This document shows, one piece after another, positions 19,478-30,454 of a stretch of 64,000 nucleotides of DNA. Under the pieces are notes generated by a model that saw only the letters and a list, made by a program, of their open reading frames with translations, was not told the origin of the DNA and did not search any database. Made by a program: the position numbers and the translations under genes. Each line of letters begins with the position of its first letter. The first letter of the stretch is position 1. Origin of the DNA: Peteryoungia wuzhouensis (GTDB taxonomy: Bacteria; Pseudomonadota; Alphaproteobacteria; Rhizobiales; Rhizobiaceae); NCBI RefSeq assembly GCF_003205195.1, contig NZ_QJRY01000003.1:434001-498000 (forward strand). The letters run 5' to 3'.

Positions 19478-20176
19478 ATGGGATCTAGCGATTTTGTCAC
19501 TTTGTTCTTCCTGGTCGCCGCGGTGCTGATCTTTTTTCAGCTTCGCAGCGTCCTCGGTCGCCGCACGGGCAACGAAAAGTCGCCTTTTGAAACCCTGGCT
19601 CAGCGGGAAGCGGCCAAGGCGCCGGGCGCCGACGATGGCAAGGTCGTGACATTGCAGCGCCGTGATGAAGCGAATGCCGAAGACCGCTTTGCTGCGATCG
19701 ATGCTTACGCGCCAGTTGGGACACCGCTGAATGATCAGCTCCGCGAACTGCTGCGCCACGACGCGACGTTCACGCCGAAGGAATTCCTGAACGGTGCCAA
19801 GATTGCCTATGAGATGATCGTTCTGGCCTATGCCGAGGACGACCGGAAGACCTTGAAGGGACTTCTGTCGCGAGAAGTCTTTGAAGGTTTCGAAAGCGCC
19901 ATCGCCGATCGCGAAAGTCGCGGCGAGACCATGAAGTCGACATTCGTCGGAATCGAGAAGGCTGACATCACCCATGCCTTAGCAAAGGACAATGAGGAGC
20001 AGATCACCGTCCGTATCCTCAGTCAGTTGATCACGGCGACCTATGACAAGAGCGGAGCATTGGTTGATGGCGATGCTGAGGCGGTGGCCGATGTCAATGA
20101 TGTCTGGACGTTTGCCCGCGACGTTCGCTCGCGCGATCCGAACTGGAAGTTGATTGCGACCGAAGCGGAACAATGA
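19478..20176 (+). CDS. Tim44-domain (TimA-like) membrane-anchored protein
   Basis: A 232-residue protein with an N-terminal membrane segment (FVTLFFLVAAVLIFFQL, about residues 6-22), a charged linker, and a C-terminal Tim44-like domain (FTPKEFLNGAKIAYEMIVLAY; TFVGIEKADITHALAKD; DVWTFARDVRSRDPNWKLI). Bacterial Tim44-like proteins are thought to act as membrane-tethered adaptors; the function here is not established. It overlaps mltA by 4 bases, suggesting coupled translation and a link to envelope processes. The pairing with fxsA (divergent) and mltA is conserved in related organisms. Confidence 0.87.
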   Translation: MGSSDFVTLFFLVAAVLIFFQLRSVLGRRTGNEKSPFETLAQREAAKAPGADDGKVVTLQRRDEANAEDRFAAIDAYAPVGTPLNDQLRELLRHDATFTPKEFLNGAKIAYEMIVLAYAEDDRKTLKGLLSREVFEGFESAIADRESRGETMKSTFVGIEKADITHALAKDNEEQITVRILSQLITATYDKSGALVDGDAEAVADVNDVWTFARDVRSRDPNWKLIATEAEQ

Positions 20177-21288
20177 GCGCGGCGTCCGTCGGATACCGAC
20201 TGAAGCCGGTCGGCTTCACTGAACTTCCGGGCTGGGAGAAGGACGATCCATTGGTCCTTTGGCCCGCAATGGCGGATTGCCTAGAACACTTGCGAAAGGC
20301 AAAGCCGTATCGCAGTGGCTCGCTGGGTCTCTCGACAAGCGATTTGCTGCCTCTGTTGGAAGCTGCCGTCGGAGCGGTTCCGAAAAATACGGAAGAAGCG
20401 CGCAGGTTTTTCGAGGCAAATTGCCAGGTCTTGCAAATCGTTCCGCAACAGGGCTCGGGACTCGTTACCGCATTCTATGAACCGGAGGTGGATGTGAGTG
20501 ATCAGCCGGATGCGGTCTATAGATACCCGTTCTATGCCCGTCCCCACGATCTCGTCGATGTCTCCGATGCCAACAGACCGTCCGGAATGGACGCGAGTTA
20601 TGCCTTTGCTCTCGAAGATGCAGTTGGAGTGAGGCCATATCCCGACCGTAGAGAAATCGATTGCGGCTATCTCGAAAATCGCGGGCTGGAAATTGCCTGG
20701 GCCAGGTCGAAAGTCGATGTTTTCTTCACCCATGTCCAAGGCGCGGCGCGACTGCGATATCCCGACGGACACATCGCTCGGATAACCTATGCAGCCAAGG
20801 CCGGCCATCCTTTCTCCGGGATCGGCCGACACCTGATCGATCTCGGCGAAATCCGGGAGCAGGATATTTCAATGCAGTCCATCCGCGCTTGGCTGGCTGC
20901 GCATCCGGACCGCGTTGACGAAATCCTTTGGCATAACCGTTCCTACATTTTCTTTCGCGAGGTGGACGTTCCGGATCTGGCACGCGGGCCTGTAGCTGCG
21001 GCGAAGGTACCCTTGATCGCCGGTCGATCTCTCGCCGTCGATCGCAGCATTCATACCTTCGGCTTCCCATTCTTCGTCCATGCGCGCGGACTGACCCGGC
21101 TGGACGCCGGCCGTGATTTTGCAAGGCTGATGTTGGCGCTCGATACCGGCTCTGCGATTGTCGGTCCGGCCCGTGGCGACATTTTTACAGGATCCGGACC
21201 GGAAGCCGGCGACATGGCGGGCGCGGTGCGCAATGCTGCGGATTTCTATATACTCGTTCCGAAGCAGGCGGCGGAGAGGTTTGTCTGA
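20173..21288 (+). CDS. mltA: Murein transglycosylase MltA
   Basis: A 371-residue lytic transglycosylase that cleaves the MurNAc-GlcNAc bond of peptidoglycan with formation of 1,6-anhydroMurNAc. The MltA domain includes FYEPEVDVSDQ, YRYPFYARPHDLV, REIDCGYLENRGLEIAWA, and the C-terminal 3D domain with the catalytic aspartates (MLALDTGSAIVGPARGDIFTGSGPEAG). The N-terminus MSAASVGYRLKPVGFTELPG has no signal peptide or lipobox, unlike the outer-membrane lipoprotein of E. coli; the ATGA overlap with the upstream gene leaves no obvious alternative start. Confidence 0.92.
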   Translation: MSAASVGYRLKPVGFTELPGWEKDDPLVLWPAMADCLEHLRKAKPYRSGSLGLSTSDLLPLLEAAVGAVPKNTEEARRFFEANCQVLQIVPQQGSGLVTAFYEPEVDVSDQPDAVYRYPFYARPHDLVDVSDANRPSGMDASYAFALEDAVGVRPYPDRREIDCGYLENRGLEIAWARSKVDVFFTHVQGAARLRYPDGHIARITYAAKAGHPFSGIGRHLIDLGEIREQDISMQSIRAWLAAHPDRVDEILWHNRSYIFFREVDVPDLARGPVAAAKVPLIAGRSLAVDRSIHTFGFPFFVHARGLTRLDAGRDFARLMLALDTGSAIVGPARGDIFTGSGPEAGDMAGAVRNAADFYILVPKQAAERFV

Positions 21289-21852
21289 GTGTCGGGCGGG
21301 ACGAAGCTGAATCCGGAAGATCGAATTCTGTGGGCTAAGGTAGCCCGCTCCACGCGTCCCATGCCGGGCCGTCTAGAGGATCTGGTGGCGTTCGAGCAGG
21401 AGTTCGAGCCGATAGCCGATGAAGAGCCGGCCCCGCTCTCGCGCGCCCCGGTCGGCCAGAATGAAGACCTGCAGGCTTCAGCCATCAACAGGAATACGGC
21501 CGTCCGTCTCCATCAACCTCTTGAACGTCCTGTAAAGCGAAAGCTGTCTCGCGGCCATCTGGCGCTGGAAGCGCGCATCGACCTGCACGGACTGATCCAG
21601 AGTGAAGCCCATGGCATGCTGCTCGACTTCCTGATCCGAGCGCATGAACGTGGCCTGCGCCATGTCTTGGTGATCACCGGCAAGGGAAGTTCACTCGGCA
21701 GCGAAGGCGCCTTGAAGCGCGCGGTGCCGCTTTGGTTCTCGCTGCCCGAGTTTCGCTTCCTGATTTCGTCATACGAACCGGCCGCACGCCAGCATGGGGG
21801 CGATGGTGCCATGTATGTGCGCCTCTCGCGTCAGGGGCAGGGCAGGCGATGA
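21289..21852 (+). CDS. Smr/MutS2-family domain protein
   Basis: A 187-residue protein with a charged N-terminal region and a C-terminal Smr domain (about residues 95-187). The domain contains the LDxHG-type motif ARIDLHGLIQSEAHGML and the TGKG motif in VLVITGKGSSLG. Smr domains can nick or cleave nucleic acids; a role in DNA repair or RNA processing is possible but not shown. It starts with GTG directly after the mltA stop (no gap) and overlaps the next gene by 4 bases. Confidence 0.9.
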   Translation: MSGGTKLNPEDRILWAKVARSTRPMPGRLEDLVAFEQEFEPIADEEPAPLSRAPVGQNEDLQASAINRNTAVRLHQPLERPVKRKLSRGHLALEARIDLHGLIQSEAHGMLLDFLIRAHERGLRHVLVITGKGSSLGSEGALKRAVPLWFSLPEFRFLISSYEPAARQHGGDGAMYVRLSRQGQGRR

Positions 21853-22214
21853 CGCCGTTTGGTCATGCCGTCCGTGATCTGCGCAAGCGCAAGGGGGTCT
21901 CGCAAAAGGAGATGGCCGCCGCAATCGGCGTCTCTCCGGCTTATCTCTCGGCCCTGGAGCATGGCAAACGCGGCGTGCCCAATTTCGACTTCCTGCAAAG
22001 AGTGGCCGGCTACTTCAATATCATCTGGGACGAGGCCGAAGAACTCTTCTCGGTTGCGGCCGTTTCTCACCCTCGTGTGGTGGTCGATACCTCTGGCATG
22101 CCACCCGAATATACGGCCTTCGCGAATGATCTGGCCCGGGTGATTCGCAACCTGCCGCCGGACATGCTAAGAAATCTGCAGGATATTGTTGATGGTGCCA
22201 AAAAACGGCCGTGA
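21849..22214 (+). CDS. XRE-family helix-turn-helix transcriptional regulator
   Basis: A 121-residue DNA-binding protein. The XRE/Cro-type HTH spans about residues 5-60 (FGHAVRDLRKRKGVSQKEM; AIGVSPAYLSALEHGKRG). The C-terminal half contains LPPDMLRNLQDIVDGAKK and carries no recognised domain. The start ATG at 21849 forms an ATGA overlap with the Smr gene. It ends 141 bases before gyrB, so it could act on gyrB or on its own operon, but no target can be assigned from the sequence. Confidence 0.9.
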   Translation: MTPFGHAVRDLRKRKGVSQKEMAAAIGVSPAYLSALEHGKRGVPNFDFLQRVAGYFNIIWDEAEELFSVAAVSHPRVVVDTSGMPPEYTAFANDLARVIRNLPPDMLRNLQDIVDGAKKRP

Positions 22215-22261
22215 ACGGGTCCGATTCCCCGCGCTATCCACGGGAAACGACGCTCTCGCCT

Positions 22262-22289
22262 TTGGAACTCCTGCCAAAACCCCTATAGT
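22262..22289 (+). promoter_or_regulatory. Possible sigma-70-type promoter upstream of gyrB
   Basis: TTGGAA (22262-22267) and TATAGT (22284-22289) are separated by 16 bases and lie about 67 bases before the gyrB start. Two GANTC methylation sites flank it, at 22223-22227 and 22309-22313. This is a visual match only. Confidence 0.4.
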
Positions 22290-22355
22290 CGAGGCGCTTG
22301 AAGCCGCTGATTCGGTTCAGCGGAACCTTTGAGAAATGACTGGAAAGATTGCTGA

Positions 22356-24791
<2,436 letters not shown>

Positions 24792-24816
24792 TCCGTTCGA
24801 GCAATCCGGAAATGAC

Positions 24817-24850
24817 AATGGCCGCGTCGTGAGACGCGGCCATTTCCTTG
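24817..24850 (+). terminator. Intrinsic terminator of gyrB
   Basis: A perfect 12-base stem (AATGGCCGCGTC / GACGCGGCCATT) with a 4-base loop GTGA is followed by TCCTTG. It lies 26 bases after the gyrB stop. Confidence 0.85.
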
Positions 24851-24881
24851 TGAACGGATATATCGCCGACCATGGTTAACG

Positions 24882-24897
24882 TGATTCACGTGAAACC
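24882..24897. other. parS site 4 (gyrB-nitroreductase intergenic)
   Basis: The sequence is TGATTCACGTGAAACC, two mismatches to the 16-base consensus but with the TTCACGTGAA core intact. It lies between the gyrB terminator and the 3' end of the convergent nitroreductase gene, about 10.5 kb right of the candidate origin. It is one of the two parS sites of the window that do not encode protein. Confidence 0.85.
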
Positions 24898-24910
24898 ATG
24901 ACTGGAGCGA

Positions 24911-25501
24911 TCAGAAACCTCCTTCGAACGCAACGTCTGCCAATGCCTTGCGTTGGTTCGGCGTTTCCCTTGATCGCAGACCCTCGGGCAGGGCCTCCTT
25001 GTCTCCCAGCTTGCCGATCGCGACAGCTGCGTTGATGTGGAAGCCGTCTGGAGCACCAAGTTCAGAAAGCGCGCGGTCGAAGCTGAAGCCGGTCATGGCA
25101 TGGGCAAAATACCCAGACTTGATGGCCTGAAGTGACAGAAGACCCCAGGCGGCACCCGCATCGAAACTATGACTCCGATAGGGCTTTGGCTCCGAACCAT
25201 CCGCCGGGCGGCTCAATGTGTCGGAGAAGATGAAGATGAGGGCTGATGCATTCTTCGCCCAGCCCTGGTTGAACTCCGCCAGAATGTCGAGAAACCTCTC
25301 GAACTCCGCCGTTCCCTTGAGCGCATAGACGAAACGCCAAGGCTGATAATTGAATGCAGACGGCGCCCAGTGAGCCGCATCAAGAATGGCAAGAAGGTCT
25401 TCTTTTGGCATCGTGCTCCCGTCGAAGGCACGGGGAGACCACCGATCGAGGAAGATCGGATCGACATTGAACTCGGACTGGCGGTGATTGCTGGTGGTCA
25501 T
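24911..25501 (-). CDS. Nitroreductase family protein
   Basis: A 196-residue FMN-dependent oxidoreductase of the nitroreductase superfamily. Family features are DRWSPRAFDG at the N-terminus, AAHWAPSAFNYQPWRFVYA, and the GAAWGLLSLQAIKSGYFAHAM segment before the C-terminal AAVAIGKLGD. The physiological substrate cannot be read from the sequence; members reduce nitro compounds, quinones or other electrophiles. It is convergent with gyrB and divergent from phaZ. Confidence 0.9.
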   Translation of the reverse strand: MTTSNHRQSEFNVDPIFLDRWSPRAFDGSTMPKEDLLAILDAAHWAPSAFNYQPWRFVYALKGTAEFERFLDILAEFNQGWAKNASALIFIFSDTLSRPADGSEPKPYRSHSFDAGAAWGLLSLQAIKSGYFAHAMTGFSFDRALSELGAPDGFHINAAVAIGKLGDKEALPEGLRSRETPNQRKALADVAFEGGF

Positions 25502-25669
25502 GGTGTTCCTTCACTCGTGTCATGGGATGACGAACTGACCAAACATCAATTCGAAAACCTCGAAAAGGGCAGAGCCCGCATTTTAGGGCGAACCCAAGAT
25601 TTCCAATTGGCCAAATGTCTGGGATGGAACCTTAAGGCTTTTCGCCCATCATCTGCTGTCTCAGGCTTG

Positions 25670-25710
25670 TTTTGCAGCGCCCACAGGAAAAATCCGGGCT
25701 TTTGCAGCGC
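25670..25710. repeat. Direct repeat upstream of phaZ (TTTTGCAGCGC twice)
   Basis: An identical 11-base sequence TTTTGCAGCGC occurs at 25670-25680 and 25700-25710, 30 bases apart, about 66 to 106 bases before the phaZ start. Such TGC-rich repeats resemble targets described for PhaR/AniA-type regulators of polyhydroxybutyrate metabolism, but the assignment is inference. Confidence 0.45.
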
Positions 25711-25775
25711 ACAAAGTCTGTTAGTGTGGCGTATGAACACGGACCGCCATGGTCCTGCAAAAAGGTACAGAACCC

Positions 25776-27059
25776 ATGTTCTATCAGCTCTACGAACTGA
25801 ACCACGCATTCATGGCACCATTTCGGGCATCCGCTGACGCGATGAATCTTGCCTGGAAAAACCCGTTGAACCCTTGGTCGCACACGGTCGTTGGGCGCTC
25901 CTTCTCCGCTGGCTTCGAAGTCTTCGAACGGGTCACACGGCGGTATGGGAAGCCCGCATTCGGGCTGCCGAACACGACCGTCGACGGCGAGACCGTCACG
26001 GTCGAGGAAGAAATTGTGTGGCGTAAGCCCTTCTGCGATCTGATTCATTTCAAGCGACATTTGTCGGCAGGGGTCGACAAGGGCCCCAGGATTCTCATCG
26101 TGGCGCCGATGTCCGGTCACTATGCCACCTTGTTGCGGGGGACTGTCGAGGCTCTGATCCAGAGCGCAGACGTCTATATCACCGACTGGATCGATGCCCG
26201 CATGGTGCCGGTGACCGAAGGTGATTTCGACCTCGACGACTATATCGACTATGTCATCGACATACTCCACCACCTTGGTCCTGACACCCATGTTGTCGGC
26301 GTCTGTCAGCCTTCTGTTCCCGTGCTGGCCGCCGTGGCAGTCATGGAAGATGACGGTGATACCTGTGCGCCATCCTCGATGACCCTGATGGGTGGTCCGA
26401 TCGACACGCGTATCAACCCGACGGCCGTAAACCAGCTGGCCCAGGATAAGCCGCTGGAATGGTTCCGCGACAATGTCGTCATGCAGGTGCCGTGGCCACA
26501 GCCGGGTTTCATGCGCCAGGTCTATCCGGGCTTCCTGCAGCTCTCGGGCTTCATGTCGATGAACCTCGACCGGCACATGATTGCCCATAAGGACTTCTAT
26601 ATGCACCTCGTCAAGAACGATGGGGACTCGGCCGAGAAGCACCGCGATTTCTACGACGAATACCTGGCGGTCATGGACCTGACGGCGGAATTCTATCTGC
26701 AGACCGTGGACACAGTCTTCATCAAGCATTCCCTGCCGAAGGGTGAGATGATGCATCGCACGAAGCGTGTCGATATGACAGCGATCCGCAACGTCGCGCT
26801 TTTGACCGTCGAAGGCGAAAACGACGACATCTCCGGCGTTGGTCAGACGAAGGCGGCGCAGACAATCTGCACCAACATCCCCGAGCACATGCGAATGCAC
26901 TACATGCAACCGGATGTCGGGCACTACGGTGTCTTCAACGGGTCCCGTTTCCGCCGCGAGATTGCTCCGCGCATTATCCAGTTTGCCCTGACCCATGGCA
27001 AGAAGGCCAAGGCAACGACGCCGGTCAAGCGCGTCATCAAGGGCGGCAAAGCCCTCTGA
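25776..27059 (+). CDS. phaZ: Intracellular polyhydroxyalkanoate (PHB) depolymerase
   Basis: A 427-residue alpha/beta-hydrolase of the intracellular PHB depolymerase family, which mobilises stored polyhydroxybutyrate. Like PHB synthases and the Ralstonia enzyme it has cysteine in the nucleophile elbow: Cys177 in VVGVCQPSVPV. Other marks are VAPMSGHYATLLRGTVEAL, the LMGGPIDTRINPT segment and the C-terminal PDVGHYGVFNGSRFR with the catalytic His. The ATG at 25776 (MFYQLYELNHAFM) is the family start; an in-frame start at 25749 is less likely. No signal peptide is present, in agreement with an intracellular site. Confidence 0.95.
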   Translation: MFYQLYELNHAFMAPFRASADAMNLAWKNPLNPWSHTVVGRSFSAGFEVFERVTRRYGKPAFGLPNTTVDGETVTVEEEIVWRKPFCDLIHFKRHLSAGVDKGPRILIVAPMSGHYATLLRGTVEALIQSADVYITDWIDARMVPVTEGDFDLDDYIDYVIDILHHLGPDTHVVGVCQPSVPVLAAVAVMEDDGDTCAPSSMTLMGGPIDTRINPTAVNQLAQDKPLEWFRDNVVMQVPWPQPGFMRQVYPGFLQLSGFMSMNLDRHMIAHKDFYMHLVKNDGDSAEKHRDFYDEYLAVMDLTAEFYLQTVDTVFIKHSLPKGEMMHRTKRVDMTAIRNVALLTVEGENDDISGVGQTKAAQTICTNIPEHMRMHYMQPDVGHYGVFNGSRFRREIAPRIIQFALTHGKKAKATTPVKRVIKGGKAL

Positions 27060-27199
27060 CATTTTCGTCATTTCGAATTTAAGCAGCGGATTCAGTCGGT
27101 TCTCCGATTGGGTCCGCTTCTTTCTTGAAGCGCAGGCTGCCATTTCCCACATCGAAAGCATCGGACGGCATTCCGCCGTCCGCGCAAACGAGGTTATCG

Positions 27200-27634
27200 A
27201 TGATGAACCAGTCAGCACTGCTTCGGCCGGATTGGACTCCGGCAACCGTCGCCCTGATGGTGCTGGGCTTCGTGGTCTTCTGGCCGCTCGGTCTGGCCAT
27301 GCTTGCCTACATCCTGTTCGGCGAGAAGTTCCAAAGTTTCAAGCGGGAAGCCAACCGCAAGGCAGACAATGCTTTCGCCTGGTGCCGCACGAACAGCTAC
27401 AGCGCCTCTGCTTCGACCGGCAATGTCGCCTTCGACGATTGGCGCAAGGCCGAACTCGAGCGTCTCGATGAAGAACGCCGCCGTCTCGACGAGATGCGGG
27501 CCGATTTTGACACTTATGCCCGCGAGTTGCGCCGGGCCAAGGATCAGGAAGAATTCGACCGCTTCATGCGTGACCGTCAGCAGATGAAGACGGCAGGTGA
27601 GGGCGGGTCGGCCCAGGGCTTCACCGGCAACTAA
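27200..27634 (+). CDS. DUF2852 domain membrane protein
   Basis: A protein of about 144 residues with one hydrophobic segment near the N-terminus (TVALMVLGFVVFWPLGLAMLAYILFG, within residues 17-42) and a long charged C-terminal helix rich in Arg, Glu and Asp (about 84-130) that is likely coiled coil. It matches the DUF2852 family of alphaproteobacteria, for which I know no function. Two adjacent ATG codons at 27200 and 27203 are possible starts; GAGG lies just upstream. A strong terminator follows. Confidence 0.85.
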   Translation: MMNQSALLRPDWTPATVALMVLGFVVFWPLGLAMLAYILFGEKFQSFKREANRKADNAFAWCRTNSYSASASTGNVAFDDWRKAELERLDEERRRLDEMRADFDTYARELRRAKDQEEFDRFMRDRQQMKTAGEGGSAQGFTGN

Positions 27635-27662
27635 CTGGTTGAACCCCTCCTGATAAGATCGA

Positions 27663-27690
27663 GGTCGGCGCTCTTGCGCCGGCCTTTTTT
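27663..27690 (+). terminator. Intrinsic terminator after the DUF2852 gene
   Basis: A 9-base stem (GGTCGGCGC / GCGCCGGCC, with one G-U pair), a 4-base loop TCTT and a run of six T residues. Confidence 0.85.
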
Positions 27691-27729
27691 GCTGACCGAC
27701 AACGGCACGAATCGGCTAGAACGCAGATC

Positions 27730-28488
27730 ATGTTTCCCTTGCTGAAAAAGCTGAAACCGCAAAGAGCCCCGGCAATCCAGCTGGAGCGCGCGATTGCCGT
27801 TGACGGACAGTCCATTCCGCTGACCATTCGCAAGAACAGTCGCGCGACCCGGATTACATTGCGCATCGAGCCGGGCGGCCGTGCTCTGAAGATGACGATT
27901 CCGCCAGGCCTGCGCGAACGCGACATCAACGACTTTCTCGATCGGCACCAGGGCTGGCTCAGCACCAAGCTCAAGCGACAGAAAACAGCAGGAAGTATCG
28001 AAGATGGTGGTGAGATCCTGCTTCGAGGTATTCCCCATCGTATCGTCCATACAGGGCAGTTGCGGGGGCTTACCCAGTCGATTGACAGTGAAATCGGCCA
28101 TATCCTGAGTGTCAGCGGTCTTGAGGACCATTTGCCCCGTCGTGTTGCCGATTTCCTCAAGAAGGAGGCACGTCGTGATCTGGAGCGTCTCGTGGCACTC
28201 CATGCGAGGAATGTCGGCAAGCCGGTGAAGAGCATGACCCTCAAGGATACCCGCAGCCGCTGGGGCTCATGTTCCTGGGATGGCAAGCTCAGCTTCTCCT
28301 GGCGCATCGTCATGGCACCCCCTGTAGTCATCGACTATCTCGCGGCCCATGAAGTCGCGCATTTGCGCGAGATGAATCATGGCCCGGCCTTCTGGGCGCT
28401 CTGCAAGGAGCTTTGCCCACGGATGGACGAGGCAAAGGCCTGGTTGAAGCGCCACGGGTCGGCCCTTCACGCCATCGACTTTGCCTGA
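27730..28488 (+). CDS. YgjP-like (SprT-type) metallopeptidase domain protein
   Basis: A 252-residue protein of the YgjP/DUF45 family. The zinc-binding HExxH motif is in LAAHEVAHLREMNH, followed by GPAFWALCKELCP with the third-ligand histidine in the MNHGPAFW stretch. The upstream block DTRSRWGSCSWDGKLSFSWR is typical. Members are predicted zinc metallopeptidases; the substrate is unknown. It lies between a terminator and trpF, transcribed in the same direction as the trp genes. Confidence 0.9.
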   Translation: MFPLLKKLKPQRAPAIQLERAIAVDGQSIPLTIRKNSRATRITLRIEPGGRALKMTIPPGLRERDINDFLDRHQGWLSTKLKRQKTAGSIEDGGEILLRGIPHRIVHTGQLRGLTQSIDSEIGHILSVSGLEDHLPRRVADFLKKEARRDLERLVALHARNVGKPVKSMTLKDTRSRWGSCSWDGKLSFSWRIVMAPPVVIDYLAAHEVAHLREMNHGPAFWALCKELCPRMDEAKAWLKRHGSALHAIDFA

Positions 28489-28560
28489 CTGGCCCGCGAC
28501 CTTTCCGCTTGTGTCGCAAATTGGCTCGACTCTTTTTTGATTTCGTGCGACTTCGCTGCC

Positions 28561-29235
28561 ATGAGACCCGATATAAAGATCTGCGGACTGAAGACGCCGG
28601 AGGCTGTCGATCGTGCGGCCGACCGTGGCGCAAGCCATATCGGCTTCATTTTCTTCGAAAAGAGCCCTCGGAACATCGAGCCTGATATCGCCGGCACGCT
28701 TGTCGATCGCGTTCGCGGCCGGGTCAAGAGCGTCGCTGTCACCGTCGATGCGGACAATGACGATCTCGACGAGATTATCGCGCTGATGCGTCCGGATATT
28801 CTGCAGTTCCATGGCCACGAAAGCCCGGAACGCCTTCTCACCGTGAAGGCTGTAACCGGTCTTCCGATCATGAAGGCATTTTCCATCCGGGACGCCGATG
28901 ACCTGAGGCGTATCGAGCCCTATATCGGCATTGCCGATCGTTTTCTTTTCGATGCCAAACCACCGTCAGGTTCTGATTTGCCTGGTGGCAATGGCGTTCC
29001 ATTCGATTGGAGCCTGCTGCGTTCGCTTGACGACAGCGTGGATTACATGCTTTCCGGAGGCCTGAACAAGGCCAATATCGCAGAGGCCCTGCGAGAGACT
29101 GGAGTGCGTGCGATCGATGTGTCTTCTGGCGTAGAATCCGCGCCGGGTGTCAAGGATCTGCAGATGATGGACGAGTTTTTTGCGGCCGTTGCCGAGGCAA
29201 GTCGCGCACAGCCGGTATCAGGGAGTGTGAAGTGA
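28561..29235 (+). CDS. trpF: Phosphoribosylanthranilate isomerase
   Basis: A 224-residue (beta/alpha)8 enzyme that rearranges N-(5-phosphoribosyl)anthranilate to CdRP in tryptophan synthesis. The N-terminal [10 protein letters not shown] carries the catalytic Cys, QFHGHESPE and [13 protein letters not shown] the phosphate and acid regions, and the C-terminal [18 protein letters not shown] the phosphate-binding loop. The ATG at 28561 places the conserved KICG at residues 6-9. It overlaps the GTG start of trpB by 4 bases. Confidence 0.96.
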   Translation: MRPDIKICGLKTPEAVDRAADRGASHIGFIFFEKSPRNIEPDIAGTLVDRVRGRVKSVAVTVDADNDDLDEIIALMRPDILQFHGHESPERLLTVKAVTGLPIMKAFSIRDADDLRRIEPYIGIADRFLFDAKPPSGSDLPGGNGVPFDWSLLRSLDDSVDYMLSGGLNKANIAEALRETGVRAIDVSSGVESAPGVKDLQMMDEFFAAVAEASRAQPVSGSVK

Positions 29236-30452
29236 ACCAGTCACCCAAACCGAATTCCTTCCGGGAAGGTCCCGACGAAGACGGCCGTTTCGGCATCTTC
29301 GGCGGTCGCTTTGTTGCCGAAACCCTCATGCCTCTGATCCTGGATCTGCAGGCAGAATGGGAAAAGGCAAAGACGGATCCGGAATTCCAGGCTGAACTGG
29401 CGCATCTGAATACGCACTACACCGGTCGTCCAAGCCCACTTTATTTCGCCGAACGCCTGACTGAAGAGCTCGGTGGCGCGAAAATCTACTTCAAGCGTGA
29501 CGAGCTCAATCACACCGGTTCGCACAAGATCAACAACTGCCTCGGCCAGATCCTGCTCGCCAAGCGCATGGGTAAGACACGCATCATTGCGGAAACCGGT
29601 GCCGGCCAGCACGGTGTGGCCTCTGCCACCGTTGCTGCCCGCTTCGGCATTCCTTGCGTCGTCTACATGGGCGCGACCGACGTCGAGCGCCAGGCGCCGA
29701 ATGTCTTCCGCATGAAGCTTTTGGGTGCCGAGGTAAAGCCGGTGACGGCGGGTCACGGCACGCTCAAGGATGCCATGAACGAGGCCCTGCGCGACTGGGT
29801 CACCAATGTCGATGACACCTATTACATGATCGGCACCGCGGCTGGGCCGCATCCGTATCCGGAAATGGTGCGCGACTTCCAATCGGTCATCGGACGCGAA
29901 ACGCGCGAGCAGCTTATGGCCGTTGAAGGCCGCCTGCCGGATATGCTGATCGCAGCCGTCGGTGGCGGATCCAATGCCATCGGCCTGTTCCATCCCTTCC
30001 TTGATGACGCCAGCGTGCGCATCGTCGGCGTCGAAGCGGGCGGCAAGGGGTTGGAAGGCGAAGAGCATTGCGCTTCGCTCACAGCTGGTAGTCCGGGCGT
30101 CTTGCATGGCAACCGCACCTATCTGCTTCAGGATTCCGACGGCCAGATCAAGGAAGGCCATTCGATTTCGGCTGGCCTCGATTATCCCGGCATTGGCCCT
30201 GAACATTCCTGGCTCAAGGACATGGGCCGTGTCGAATACGTGCCGATCAAGGATGACGAGGCGCTGGCTGCTTTCCAGCTGCTGACGCGCACCGAAGGCA
30301 TCATCCCGGCGCTTGAACCGAGCCATGCACTGGCCGAAGTCATCAAGCGTGCGCCGACCATGGACAAAGACCAGATCATAGTCATGAATCTCTGCGGTCG
30401 CGGCGACAAGGACATCTTCACCGTAGGCAAGATTCTGGGAATGGGGCTCTGA
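29232..30452 (+). CDS. trpB: Tryptophan synthase beta subunit
   Basis: A 406-residue PLP enzyme that joins indole and serine. The PLP lysine is Lys99 in [12 protein letters not shown]; the phosphate-binding loop is [10 protein letters not shown], and [17 protein letters not shown] is the standard N-terminus. It begins with GTG overlapping the trpF stop and is followed by trpA after 2 bases, so the beta and alpha subunits are made from one message. Confidence 0.98.
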   Translation: MNQSPKPNSFREGPDEDGRFGIFGGRFVAETLMPLILDLQAEWEKAKTDPEFQAELAHLNTHYTGRPSPLYFAERLTEELGGAKIYFKRDELNHTGSHKINNCLGQILLAKRMGKTRIIAETGAGQHGVASATVAARFGIPCVVYMGATDVERQAPNVFRMKLLGAEVKPVTAGHGTLKDAMNEALRDWVTNVDDTYYMIGTAAGPHPYPEMVRDFQSVIGRETREQLMAVEGRLPDMLIAAVGGGSNAIGLFHPFLDDASVRIVGVEAGGKGLEGEEHCASLTAGSPGVLHGNRTYLLQDSDGQIKEGHSISAGLDYPGIGPEHSWLKDMGRVEYVPIKDDEALAAFQLLTRTEGIIPALEPSHALAEVIKRAPTMDKDQIIVMNLCGRGDKDIFTVGKILGMGL

Positions 30453-30454
30453 TC

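Noticed and set aside
22215..22355. gyrB upstream region as an alternative origin.
   Set aside because: It has no perfect DnaA box (only a CTATCCACG-like match), and genes on both sides run in the same direction.
25632..27245. Long open frame antisense to phaZ (537 codons).
   Set aside because: It runs across intergenic DNA and phaZ without a start signal or domain.
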